Part shown: positions 36,861-45,201 of the stretch, in pieces | Numbering within the stretch: position 1 is the first letter of the stretch | Layout of the letters: every line of letters starts with the position of its first letter | Assembly: GCF_009363555.1 (NCBI RefSeq) | Contig: NZ_CP045374.1 | Location: 62,001-126,000, forward strand | Source of the DNA: Sulfitobacter sp. THAF37 | GTDB taxonomy: Bacteria; Pseudomonadota; Alphaproteobacteria; Rhodobacterales; Rhodobacteraceae | Direction of reading: 5' to 3' | DNA: 64,000 nucleotides | Translations under genes and position numbers: made by a program | The notes under the pieces: model-generated | The model's database searches: none | Seen by the model: the letters and a program-made list of their open reading frames with translations, nothing else | Told to the model about the DNA's origin: nothing

Positions 36861-38363
36861 ATGCCGAACATTCCCGTCATTCAGACCAAGGGCCTGACGC
36901 GTACCTATCCGGGGGTCGTGGCGTTGGATCATGTCGATTTCGATGTGAAGGAAGGCGAAGTTCATGTGCTGTTCGGCGAGAACGGCGCCGGTAAATCGAC
37001 GCTCATTTCGCTGCTGGCGGGGGCCAATACGCCCAGCGACGGCGAAATCCTTGTCGACGGACAGCCGGTTCGCTTTTCGTCGGTCTCGGATGCGCAGGCG
37101 GCCGGCATTTATACTGTCTTTCAGGAATTTTCCCTGATCCCGACGATGACGGTGGCCCAGAACATGTTTCTGGGGCGCGAGCCCGGGATCGGGCCGTTCA
37201 CACATCACGGCGAAATGCGACGCAAGGCGCAATCGCTGATCGACCAGCTTGGCTTTGATGTTCCTGTCAACGCGCCGGTGGCGCAGCTGTCGCGCGCGCA
37301 GCAGCAGATGGTGGAAATCGCCAAGGCCTTCCATGGCACGCCAAAGGTGCTGATCCTGGACGAACCGACGGCGTCGCTTACCGATCGCGAGGTGGACCAT
37401 CTGTTCAAGACGATCCTGAAGCTGAGAAAGCAGGGCGTTGCAGTCATCTACATCTCGCACCGGATTCACGAATTCGAACGCATCGCCGACCGTGTCACGG
37501 TTCTGCGTGACGGGGCCTATATCGGCACGACGGCGATGAAAGAGACCGACGAGGCAACCCTGGTCGAGATGATGGCGGGGCGTGCGATCAAGGATATTTA
37601 CCCCGATATCCCCCATGACCCCGAAGATGTTCTGCTGAGCATTGACGCATTGCATTCCTGGGGCGTCCGGGGTGCATCCCTGGAAGCAAGACGCGGTGAG
37701 GTGCTGGGTATCGCGGGGCTTGTCGGTTCAGGAAAGTCGCGCATGTTTCGCGCGATCATGGGCCTGCAGAAAATTCGCAGCGGCAGTGTCAGCTGGAAAG
37801 GCAAGGATCTGACCGCGACGGCAACGCGCGACGTGATCGGGGCGGGGATCTACTACCTTTCCTCGGACCGCAAGAGTGAAGGGCTCGATCTGGCGAAGTC
37901 CTCCTGGCAGAACCTGAACATCGACCTGATGATGGGACGCGAAGCGCGGGGCCCGATGATCCGCCCGCGGGCGTTGCGGACGACCGCAGCCGGGATTTTC
38001 GAGACCGTCGAGCTGAAGGAAAGTTACCGCCCGAAACCTGTCGCGCAACTGTCGGGCGGCAACCAGCAGAAGGTGCTTTTCGCCAAGAGCTTTGGTCATG
38101 ACGCAGATCTTTTCATCTTTGACGAGCCGACTGTCGGTGTCGATATGGGCACCCGTGCAGCCCTGTACCGGCTGATCGCCGATATCGCGGCGTCAGGCAA
38201 GGCGGTGATCGTCGTCTCATCCGATCTTCCCGAAGTGCTGAACCTGTCACACCGCGTGCTGGTGATGGCCGAAGGGCGGATCACCGCTGAACTGACCGGC
38301 GAGAAGCGGACAGAAGACAATGTCCTGCGCAACTTTTTCAATGAGACCGGAGAGACCGTATGA
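36861..38363 (+). CDS. Ribose-type ABC importer ATPase (two nucleotide-binding domains)
   Basis: 500-residue double ATPase (RbsA/MglA type). The first domain has FGENGAGKSTL and LSRAQQQMVEIAKA with LILDEPTASLTD; the second has the degenerate Walker A GLVGSGKSRM and LSGGNQQKVLFAKSF with IFDEPTVGVD. The ATG at 36861 is chosen because family homology starts there; the frame's ATG at 36807 would add 18 non-homologous residues, and neither has a good ribosome site. Coupled to the permease by ATGA. Confidence 0.91.
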   Translation: MPNIPVIQTKGLTRTYPGVVALDHVDFDVKEGEVHVLFGENGAGKSTLISLLAGANTPSDGEILVDGQPVRFSSVSDAQAAGIYTVFQEFSLIPTMTVAQNMFLGREPGIGPFTHHGEMRRKAQSLIDQLGFDVPVNAPVAQLSRAQQQMVEIAKAFHGTPKVLILDEPTASLTDREVDHLFKTILKLRKQGVAVIYISHRIHEFERIADRVTVLRDGAYIGTTAMKETDEATLVEMMAGRAIKDIYPDIPHDPEDVLLSIDALHSWGVRGASLEARRGEVLGIAGLVGSGKSRMFRAIMGLQKIRSGSVSWKGKDLTATATRDVIGAGIYYLSSDRKSEGLDLAKSSWQNLNIDLMMGREARGPMIRPRALRTTAAGIFETVELKESYRPKPVAQLSGGNQQKVLFAKSFGHDADLFIFDEPTVGVDMGTRAALYRLIADIAASGKAVIVVSSDLPEVLNLSHRVLVMAEGRITAELTGEKRTEDNVLRNFFNETGETV

Positions 38364-39373
38364 CAACCGCTCAGACCGACGACGGACCCAAGGACAACCT
38401 TCTCAAGCGGCTGTTCATCCGGCTTGGGGTTCTGCCTTTTTTCCTGTGCATCGCGGTTGTGGTATTCGCGATCCTGTCGGACCGTTTTCTGACCCTTCAG
38501 AACCTAGTCAATGTCGGGCGGCAGTCCGTCTATCTGATCCTCGTGTCCCTCGGGCAGATGCTGGTGCTGATTTCCGGGGGTTTCGACCTGTCGGTCGGGA
38601 CGGTCATCGCGCTCAGCTCGGTCATCTCGGCCACGGTCATGGTGGCGATGGCGCCGATTTTCCCGGATGCGATCTGGCTGGCGATTGCCATCGGCGCATT
38701 TGCGGGCTTTGGGGCGGCCCTGATCGTGGGTGGCATCAACGGTATCGGGGTTGCGGTGTTCGACGTGTCGCCGTTCATCATGACGCTGGGCGTCTCTTCG
38801 GTGGGGGCCGGGCTTGCCCTGTTCCTGACAGGGGGCATTCCAGTGTCCGGTCTGCCGTTCGAGTTCGGCAACGTCTTTGGGTTTGGTCGGCTTTGGGGGA
38901 TACCCGTGCCGGTGGTTGTCGCCCTCCTATGCATCGCCGTGATGTGGGTTTTCATGGCCCGTACCCGGCTGGGCGCGCAGGTCTATGCCGTTGGTGGCAA
39001 TATCAAGGCCGCACATCTTTCGGCGATCAACACCAAGCGCACGCTGATGATGGCCTATATCCTATGCTCTCTGATTGCGGCGCTGACGGGTCTTTTGCTG
39101 ACCGCCCGCGTCGAATCCGGCGAAGCCAATCTGGGCGGCACAATCGCGCTTGAATCCATCGCGGCCTGCGTCATCGCCGGCGTGTCGCTAAGAGGAGGGC
39201 TGGGGCGCGTTGAAAACGTTGTCCTGGGCGGTTTTTTCATCATCCTGGTCCAGAACGGCATGAACCTCGCGCAGGTCAGTTCCTACATGCAGATGGTGTT
39301 GCTTGGTGCGCTGCTGATCCTTGCGGTGATCTTTGACCAGCTTCGTTTCCGCATGATCATGAGCGGAAGATGA
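38360..39373 (+). CDS. Ribose-type ABC importer permease
   Basis: 337 residues of the RbsC/AraH family with 8-10 hydrophobic segments. ISGGFDLSVGTVIALSSVISA and the GINGIGVAVFDVSPFIMTLG signature are present. It completes the transporter with the upstream binding protein and ATPase. Confidence 0.91.
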   Translation: MTTAQTDDGPKDNLLKRLFIRLGVLPFFLCIAVVVFAILSDRFLTLQNLVNVGRQSVYLILVSLGQMLVLISGGFDLSVGTVIALSSVISATVMVAMAPIFPDAIWLAIAIGAFAGFGAALIVGGINGIGVAVFDVSPFIMTLGVSSVGAGLALFLTGGIPVSGLPFEFGNVFGFGRLWGIPVPVVVALLCIAVMWVFMARTRLGAQVYAVGGNIKAAHLSAINTKRTLMMAYILCSLIAALTGLLLTARVESGEANLGGTIALESIAACVIAGVSLRGGLGRVENVVLGGFFIILVQNGMNLAQVSSYMQMVLLGALLILAVIFDQLRFRMIMSGR

Positions 39374-39407
39374 GCCGGGCAGCAAAGCGCACGGCATCGA
39401 CCTCGGA

Positions 39408-39929
39408 TCAGCCTTTCAGTCTCTGGAACCAGCCTTTCGGCTTTGCCGGTTCAGCCTCCGCTTCCGCACCGGCAAGCGCGGCTTCGTCTGGCCCGCCGAC
39501 GGCTTCCTGAAAATTGGAAAAGAACTGATCGGCCATTTTCTTGGCAAACCCGTCGATGATCCGGCTGCCAAGTTGTGCGAGCTTGCCGCCGACCTTGGCC
39601 TCGACTTCGTAGTGCAGGATCGTCTGGTCGCCGTCCGCTTCCAGACGGACGTTCGCGCCGCCCTTGGCAAATCCGGCGGCACCGCCCTTGCCTTCGCCGG
39701 TGATGGTCAGACTTTCGGGACGGTTCATATCGGAGAGCTGCACTGCGCCCTTGAAGGTCGCCTTTACCGGGCCGACCTTTTGCACCACCGTTGCCTCGAA
39801 CCCGTCCTCGGGCGAGCCGGACATTTCCTGACAACCCGGCACACAGGCTTTGAGCACTTCCGGGTTCAGCAGAGCCGCGAAAACGGTCTCGCGGTCAGCA
39901 TTGATGGTTTTGGTATCACTCAGGTTCAT
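39408..39929 (-). CDS. CoxG-family SRPBCC protein
   Basis: 173 residues. The SRPBCC fold is visible from DRETVFAALLNPEVLKACVPGC through SLTITGEGKGGAAGFAKGGANVRL and the amphipathic end of CoxG (GSRIIDGFAKKMADQFFSNF); the last 25 residues are Ala/Glu-rich. CoxG takes part in CO dehydrogenase membrane attachment, but no coxMSL genes are near, so a general ligand-binding role is safer. It forms a pair with the cytochrome c gene 13 bases upstream. Confidence 0.85.
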   Translation of the reverse strand: MNLSDTKTINADRETVFAALLNPEVLKACVPGCQEMSGSPEDGFEATVVQKVGPVKATFKGAVQLSDMNRPESLTITGEGKGGAAGFAKGGANVRLEADGDQTILHYEVEAKVGGKLAQLGSRIIDGFAKKMADQFFSNFQEAVGGPDEAALAGAEAEAEPAKPKGWFQRLKG

Positions 39930-39942
39930 CTTTGATGTCCTT

Positions 39943-40338
39943 TCAATTTTCCGACACGGCTTCGAATTGGGCCAGATAGGCGATCACATTCGCCGCATCC
40001 GCTTCCTTGCGCAGGCCGGGAAAGGACATCTTGGTACCCTTGAGGAATTCGCGGGGTTTGGTGAGGAATGCAGCGAGCGAGGCTTCGTCCCAGATGAGCC
40101 CTGTTTCGGCAGCTTCCTTCATCGCTTTGGAATAACCGAAGTCCGGGGATGCGCCCGCTGCGGCACCGACAATACCGTTCAGGGCTGGGCCGGATTTGTC
40201 CTTGGCCTCCGGCCCGACCTCATGGCAGGCTCGGCATTTTCGAAAGACCTTTTCGCCTTTTTCGGCGTCGCCCTCTGCAAGGGCTGACAGGGGCATGGTC
40301 AGGATGGCGGTGGTCAGAAGACTTTTGAGTAAGCGCAT
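39943..40338 (-). CDS. Secreted class I cytochrome c (cytochrome c2/c550-like)
   Basis: 131 residues with a signal peptide (RLLKSLLTTAILTMPLSALA), haem site C35-R-A-C38-H39 and probable sixth ligand M104 in GTKMSFPG. The ATG at 40338 is preceded by AAGG. It is divergent from pqqA, whose promoter lies in the same 168-bp gap. It may carry electrons from the quinoprotein system to the oxidase. Confidence 0.88.
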   Translation of the reverse strand: MRLLKSLLTTAILTMPLSALAEGDAEKGEKVFRKCRACHEVGPEAKDKSGPALNGIVGAAAGASPDFGYSKAMKEAAETGLIWDEASLAAFLTKPREFLKGTKMSFPGLRKEADAANVIAYLAQFEAVSEN

Positions 40339-40410
40339 GAACGGACCTTTTGATTGTGCGCTGCATTTGTAGGTTCTCGGCTGGTGCCGATCCATTAGAC
40401 GTTGGTCTTT

Positions 40411-40449
40411 TGGACTAAAGTGCCGGGTGTTACATAGTCCTAAAGTCGC
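40411..40449. promoter_or_regulatory. Two imperfect operator copies before pqqA
   Basis: TGGACTAAAGTGCC (40411-40424) and AGTCCTAAAGTCGC (40436-40449) resemble the perfect palindrome GCGACTTAAGTCGC found before the quinoprotein dehydrogenase gene. The second copy keeps the right half-site exactly. Their centres are 25 bases apart and about 60-90 bases before pqqA. Inference: binding sites of the LuxR-type regulator encoded at 58.6 kb. Confidence 0.45.
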
Positions 40450-40506
40450 ATATTTAGAGATGCCGATTCCCGTTAGGGTGTGGCGAGTAACAGGGAGGAA
40501 TATGCA

Positions 40507-40614
40507 ATGGCGTGGAACAAACCTAAGGCGCGCGAAATCAAGTGCGGCATGGAGATCAACATGTACGGTCCCGGTGAGGACGATGATCGTGACGCCGGTC
40601 GTGAACTGATCTGA
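40507..40614 (+). CDS. pqqA: PQQ precursor peptide PqqA
   Basis: A 35-residue peptide from which PQQ is built. It contains the crosslinked glutamate E16 and tyrosine Y20 in the E-I-N-M-Y motif and the typical beginning MAWNKPK with CGMEIN. GGGAGG lies about 10 bases before the ATG. The gene is shorter than 60 codons. It has an unusual acidic C-terminus (EDDDRDAGRELI). It heads pqqABCDE. Confidence 0.95.
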   Translation: MAWNKPKAREIKCGMEINMYGPGEDDDRDAGRELI

Positions 40615-40627
40615 TCACACCACAGAC

Positions 40628-41515
40628 ATGAAACTGGTGATACTTGGGGCAGGCGCCGGCGGCGGGCTGCCCCAATGGAATTGCGGCTGCAGGAATTGTG
40701 CGGACGCCCGCGCCGGATTGATCCCGCGGATGACACAATCCTCTGTCGCGGTGTCGCCCGATGGGAGAGACTGGGTCGTCCTGAATGCCTCTCCTGATAT
40801 CCGCAGCCAGTTGGACAGGACGCCGCAGTTGCACCCGCGTGGTCTGCGCGACACGCCGATTGCGGCCCTGGTGCTGACCAATGGCGACATTGATCACATC
40901 GCCGGTGCGCTGACCTTGCGGGAAAAGACGCCTTTTACGGTCCATGCGACGGCCAGCGGCCTCGACATTCTGAACAGCAATTCCGTGTTCGGCGTTCTGG
41001 ACCCCGAGTTGGTAAAACAACAACGGATCGAACTCGATGCCAGCTTTGAACCTGTGCCCGGTCTGACCATCACGCCGTTTGCGGTGCCCGGCAAGGTTGC
41101 GTTGTTTCTTGAAGGTGATGAGTTGAACCTTGAAGAGGTTGGCGAGCAGACGGTGGGTCTGATCCTGGAAAGCGGCGGGCGGCGGGTGGCCTATGTGCCC
41201 GGATGCGCTGCGATCCCCGATTGGCTGAAGCGGCGTTTGCAGGGGTTCGATCTGTTGCTTTTTGACGGGACGGTCTGGAACAACGACGATATGCAGCGCA
41301 CCGGTACCGGCGAAAAGACCGGGGCGCGGATGGGGCATGTGCCGCAGAATGGTCCGCTCGGCAGTCTTGAGCGGCTGGCAGATATCGCAGGTCGCAGGAT
41401 GTACATCCACATCAACAACACCAATCCGATTCTGCAGCCTGACAGTCCCGAACGGGCATCGGTGCTGGCGGCCGGTTGGGAGATTGCCAGTGACGGGATG
41501 GAGATCACATTGTGA
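40628..41515 (+). CDS. pqqB: PQQ biosynthesis protein PqqB
   Basis: 295 residues of MBL fold; hydroxylates the crosslinked Glu-Tyr intermediate. The beginning KLVILGAGAGGGLPQWNCGCRNC holds the conserved cysteines, with LTNGDIDHIAGAL as metal-binding region. It begins 13 bases after pqqA and ends in a GTGA overlap with pqqC. Confidence 0.95.
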   Translation: MKLVILGAGAGGGLPQWNCGCRNCADARAGLIPRMTQSSVAVSPDGRDWVVLNASPDIRSQLDRTPQLHPRGLRDTPIAALVLTNGDIDHIAGALTLREKTPFTVHATASGLDILNSNSVFGVLDPELVKQQRIELDASFEPVPGLTITPFAVPGKVALFLEGDELNLEEVGEQTVGLILESGGRRVAYVPGCAAIPDWLKRRLQGFDLLLFDGTVWNNDDMQRTGTGEKTGARMGHVPQNGPLGSLERLADIAGRRMYIHINNTNPILQPDSPERASVLAAGWEIASDGMEITL

Positions 41516-42255
41516 CAGACACGCCCGACAGCCCGGCAGATTTCGAGGCCCGCTTGCGCGCCGTCGGAGAACGCCAGTACCACGACAAACACCCGTTTCA
41601 CGATCTTCTGCATTCCGGCGGCTGCACCCCGGATCAGGTGCGCGCCTGGGTGATCAACCGTTACTATTACCAGACCCGGATCCCGATGAAGGACGCGGCC
41701 TTCATGTCGCGTGTGAATGACCCCGACCTGCGCCGCATCTGGCGCTCCCGGATCGAGGATCACGATGGCCGTACGCCCGGAGAGGGCGGCATCGCACGGT
41801 GGCTGAAACTGGCCGAAGGCGTCGGGCTTGACCCCGATTACGTGCGGTCGGAGGTCGGCATTCTGCCCGCGACCCGATTTGCGGTGGATGCCTACGTGCG
41901 GTTCGTCCGGGACGAACCACTGCTGCCGGCGGTGGCCTCGTCACTGACCGAGCTGTTTGCCCCGGCCATTCACAAGAACCGTATTGCGGGCCTGCTGGAA
42001 CATTATGATTTCGCGAATACCGATACCCTGTCCTATTTCCGGAACCGTCTGACCGAAGCCCCGAAGGACGTGGCCTTTGGCCTGCAATGGGTGATGGACA
42101 ACGCCCGTACCCGCGCCGATCAGGACGCCGCCGTGGCTGCGCTGACCTTCAAGACCGAGGTGCTTTGGGCGCAGCTTGACGCGCTGTGGTCCGCTTATGT
42201 CGAACCGGGGCGCATTCCGCCCGGTGGCTGGCAGCCGGGCCAGGGGCTGGGCTGA
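41512..42255 (+). CDS. pqqC: Pyrroloquinoline-quinone synthase PqqC
   Basis: 247 residues, all-helical oxidase that performs the final ring closure and oxidation of PQQ. YHDKHPFHDLLHSGGCTPDQVRAWVINRYYYQTRIPMKDAAFM is characteristic (only part quoted: DKHPFHDLLHSGG; NRYYYQTRIP). It starts with GTG coupled to pqqB and shares one base with pqqD. Confidence 0.95.
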   Translation: MTDTPDSPADFEARLRAVGERQYHDKHPFHDLLHSGGCTPDQVRAWVINRYYYQTRIPMKDAAFMSRVNDPDLRRIWRSRIEDHDGRTPGEGGIARWLKLAEGVGLDPDYVRSEVGILPATRFAVDAYVRFVRDEPLLPAVASSLTELFAPAIHKNRIAGLLEHYDFANTDTLSYFRNRLTEAPKDVAFGLQWVMDNARTRADQDAAVAALTFKTEVLWAQLDALWSAYVEPGRIPPGGWQPGQGLG

Positions 42256-42533
42256 TGCAGCGCGATGATGTGCCTTTTCTGCCCCGCGGCGTGCGGACCC
42301 ATTTCGACAAGGTGCGGGATACCGAAGTCCTGCTGGGCCCTGAGCGCGTCTTGATGCTGGATCAGGTGGGCGTGGCGGTGCTGGGGCAACTGGACGGCGC
42401 CGCCGACCTTGCGGACATTTCGCGGGCTTTGGCACAGGTCTATGACGCGCCGCTGGATGTGATCGAACCCGACGTGATCGCTTTCGTCAAGGATTTGGTC
42501 GAGAAAGGGATGGTGCATGTCAAACCGCGTTGA
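42255..42533 (+). CDS. pqqD: PqqA-binding chaperone PqqD
   Basis: 92 residues. RGVRTHFDKVRDTEVLLGPERVL and AVLGQLDGAADLADI match the PqqD winged fold that presents PqqA to PqqE. The ATG at 42255 follows the pqqC stop directly (TGATG). It overlaps pqqE by 17 bases. Confidence 0.93.
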   Translation: MQRDDVPFLPRGVRTHFDKVRDTEVLLGPERVLMLDQVGVAVLGQLDGAADLADISRALAQVYDAPLDVIEPDVIAFVKDLVEKGMVHVKPR

Positions 42534-43602
42534 TCCGCCGATGGCGATGTTGGCGGAACTGACCCATCGCTGCCCGCTGGCCTGCCCCTATTGCTCGAAC
42601 CCGACCGAGCTGATCGCGAAGGACAAGGAGCTTTCGACCGAAGCCTGGGCGGATGTGTTCCGTCAGGCCGCCGCCCTTGGTGTGCTGCAACTGCATTTGT
42701 CCGGGGGAGAGCCTGCCTCGCGGCGCGACCTGGTCGAGCTTGTCGTGGCTGCGCGTGAGGCGGGGCTATATACAAACCTGATCACCTCGGGCATCGGATT
42801 GACGGAACGTCGCCTGAAGGCGCTGGACGAGGCCGGGCTTGATCACGTGCAGCTGTCGCTGCAGGGTGTCACCGCCGCGATGGCGGACCGGATCGGCGGC
42901 TACGAAGGTGGTTTTGACCGCAAGATGCATGTGGCCGAGGTGATTGCCGACATCGGCTTTCCGTTGACCCTGAATGCCGTGATGCACCGGGCAAATCTCG
43001 ACGATCTGCCCGCCACGATCCGGATGGCGCAGCGCCTTGGCGCGCGGCGGATCGAAATTGCTTGCGTGCAGTTCCAGGGCTGGGCGCTGGTCAATCGCGC
43101 ACAACTGCAGCCAAGCCGGGCGCAGGTCGATGCGGCGAAGGTGACGGTGGCGAAAGCCGTGGAAGAATTGCGCGGCGAACTGGTGATCGACTTCGTGCCG
43201 CCGGACTATTATTCCGACTTTCCCAAGGCTTGCATGAATGGCTGGGGCTCCACGGGCCTGAACGTCACGCCGGATGGTACGGTTCTGCCCTGTCACGCGG
43301 CCGAAACGATCCCGCATCTGACATTCGATACAGTGCTGAACCAGTCGCTTTCGGAACTCTGGTACAACAGCCCTGCGTTCAACGCCTATCGTGGCACCGA
43401 CTGGTTGCCGGATCTGTGTCAGGCCTGTGAACGTCGGGATATAGATTTCGGCGGTTGCCGCTGTCAGGCGATGGCGATCCTGGGCAATGCTGCGGCCCCA
43501 GATCCGGTCTGCCGCAAGTCCGAAGGCCGTGCGGTGCTGGATGCGCTGCTGGAGCAGGACATACACGCGGTTTCAGCACCCGAGTACGTCTATCGGGGGT
43601 AG
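42517..43602 (+). CDS. pqqE: PqqA peptide cyclase PqqE (radical SAM)
   Basis: 361 residues. The radical SAM cluster is C19-x3-C23-x2-C26 (HRCPLACPYCSNP), and the C-terminal SPASM region holds Cys in HAAETIPHL context and CQACERRDIDFGGCRCQA. It crosslinks E16 and Y20 of PqqA. Last gene of the pqq operon proper, followed by a vWA gene 16 bases later. Confidence 0.96.
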   Translation: MSNRVDPPMAMLAELTHRCPLACPYCSNPTELIAKDKELSTEAWADVFRQAAALGVLQLHLSGGEPASRRDLVELVVAAREAGLYTNLITSGIGLTERRLKALDEAGLDHVQLSLQGVTAAMADRIGGYEGGFDRKMHVAEVIADIGFPLTLNAVMHRANLDDLPATIRMAQRLGARRIEIACVQFQGWALVNRAQLQPSRAQVDAAKVTVAKAVEELRGELVIDFVPPDYYSDFPKACMNGWGSTGLNVTPDGTVLPCHAAETIPHLTFDTVLNQSLSELWYNSPAFNAYRGTDWLPDLCQACERRDIDFGGCRCQAMAILGNAAAPDPVCRKSEGRAVLDALLEQDIHAVSAPEYVYRG

Positions 43603-43618
43603 CGGGAGTGGCAAGGTC

Positions 43619-44323
43619 ATGGTGTTTTCCGGTGTCTGGGTGCGGACGGTTTCTGCGGCTGCGGCGCTGTCACTTGTGGCGGCCCCGCTCGTTGCGGATT
43701 GTACAGAGGATGCGATGATCGTCTTTGACGGATCCGGGTCGATGGCCGAGACCGGGTTCAACCAGATCGGGGAACCGCGCATCTTTGATGCCCGCCGTGC
43801 GATGCGTTCGGTCATGCCGCAGATTGCCCCGAACCGGCGGATCGGGCTCATCATTTACGGGCCGGGCGCGGCGACGGAGGTCTGTTCCGGCATAGACCTG
43901 AAGTTTGCCCCTCGTCCGGATGCCGCGTCATCCATCATTGATGCCATCGAAGGGTTGCAGCCCGAGGGCAGGACCGCCCTGACCGACGCGGTCGGCCTCG
44001 CGGCGCGAACCCTAGATCACACCCGCAAACCGGCAACCATCGTGCTGGTGACCGACGGCAAGGAAACCTGCGGCGGACAGCCCTGCAGGCTTGCAACCGA
44101 AATTGCCGCCGAGGGTGTGGCGACCACGGTGCATGTGATCGGTTTCAAGGTGCGGGGCGAACATTTCGGTTGGGACAGCCAGGGCGTGAGCGGCTACAAC
44201 AAGACGATCAGTATCGCTGAATGCCTCGCCACCGAAACCGGCGGGGAATATGTGGACGCAGAGACTGTGGATGAACTTGTCGCCGCGATGGAACGCACCC
44301 TGGGCTGTGCGCTGCTTTACTAG
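43619..44323 (+). CDS. Secreted vWA-domain protein
   Basis: 234 residues with a signal peptide (SAAAALSLVAAPLVA) and a vWA domain whose metal site DGSGSM starts near residue 35, with a Thr in GRTALTDAVG and Asp in VTDGKETCGG. Two or three cysteine pairs may form disulfides. The ATG at 43619 has AAGG upstream. It is co-directional with the pqq operon and may help assemble quinoprotein complexes, as MxaA/C/L-type vWA proteins do for methanol dehydrogenase; this is inference. Confidence 0.8.
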   Translation: MVFSGVWVRTVSAAAALSLVAAPLVADCTEDAMIVFDGSGSMAETGFNQIGEPRIFDARRAMRSVMPQIAPNRRIGLIIYGPGAATEVCSGIDLKFAPRPDAASSIIDAIEGLQPEGRTALTDAVGLAARTLDHTRKPATIVLVTDGKETCGGQPCRLATEIAAEGVATTVHVIGFKVRGEHFGWDSQGVSGYNKTISIAECLATETGGEYVDAETVDELVAAMERTLGCALLY

Positions 44324-45096
44324 CTCTTCCGTGCTGCGGTCCCCAGTCGCCAGCGGGTGGCGCGGGTTTCTATCGTGCTGATCAGGGTCACTTCGAGAAG
44401 GAGCATGAAGGCCACGAAGCTAAGCGCATAGGCCAGCACGTAACCGGTCTCGAAAAGTTGGAAATAGAGGTGGATCTGAAAGCCGATGCCATTGCTGCGA
44501 CCCAGGAATTCCACCACCAGCACGATTTTCCATATGATTGCCAGCCCGTTGCGCACCGAGGCCGCGAAGTAGGGCCAGAGTTGCGGCAGGATGATGTAGC
44601 GCAGCCGCGTCAGGGGCGCCATTCGGAAAACCTGCGCCATGTCGCGCACTTTCGGATCCAGCGCATGCATCCCCTCCCGCAGGGATACGGCGACCATCGC
44701 TGTCTTGTTCAGTGCGACCGCTGTGATTGCGGCCACCTCGTTAAGGCCGATCCACAGGTAGCAAAGCACGATCACCACCAACGCCGGGATGTTCAACAGA
44801 AGCACGACCCAGGTTGACAGCCATCGGTTGACCCGGGCGTTGGCCCCCATTGCGATCCCGAGGACGATGCCAATGCCCAAGGCCAGCAAGAACGCCGCTG
44901 CGACGCGCAGAAGGGTGGCGGTGAAATGATGCGGCAGAACCCCGGACGCGGTTTCCTTCAGAAAGATCTGCCAGACTTCTGCCGGGTCAGGCAGCACGGC
45001 GGGGTCATCCCCAAGCCACGCCGCAATCCACCACAGGGCGGCGAAGCCGACCAGCGACAGGCTCACTGCTTTGATATCGGCGGGCGTGCGGTTCAT
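44320..45096 (-). CDS. ABC transporter permease of the nitrate/taurine (SsuC/TauC) type
   Basis: 258 residues with six hydrophobic segments. The MHALDPKVRDMAQVFRMAPLTRLRYIILPQLWPYF segment is the EAA-loop signature of this family (part: FRMAPLTRLRYIILPQLWPY). Partner ATPase and binding-protein genes of the same type lie alone on the same strand at 54694-56352, about 10 kb away. The ATG at 45096 is favoured over 45192, which would place an operator-like sequence inside the gene. It ends tail to tail with the vWA gene (CTAG). Confidence 0.82.
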   Translation of the reverse strand: MNRTPADIKAVSLSLVGFAALWWIAAWLGDDPAVLPDPAEVWQIFLKETASGVLPHHFTATLLRVAAAFLLALGIGIVLGIAMGANARVNRWLSTWVVLLLNIPALVVIVLCYLWIGLNEVAAITAVALNKTAMVAVSLREGMHALDPKVRDMAQVFRMAPLTRLRYIILPQLWPYFAASVRNGLAIIWKIVLVVEFLGRSNGIGFQIHLYFQLFETGYVLAYALSFVAFMLLLEVTLISTIETRATRWRLGTAARKS

Positions 45097-45153
45097 GTCG
45101 GCTGTCAGCCTTGCATGGAACCGCGCCGACCGCACAGAAGTATTACCAAGGTT

Positions 45154-45167
45154 CAGACCAAGGTCGC
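45154..45167. promoter_or_regulatory. Weak copy of the PQQ-regulon palindrome before the NosR-like gene
   Basis: CAGACCAAGGTCGC agrees with the exaA palindrome at 9 of 14 positions, with the right arm GTCGC kept. It sits 35 bases before the NosR-like gene, between divergent genes. Weaker than the copies at pqqA and exaA. Confidence 0.25.
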
Positions 45168-45201
45168 ATAGGGCGGGGCGCTGGCTCGGCATAGGCTACC
45201 G

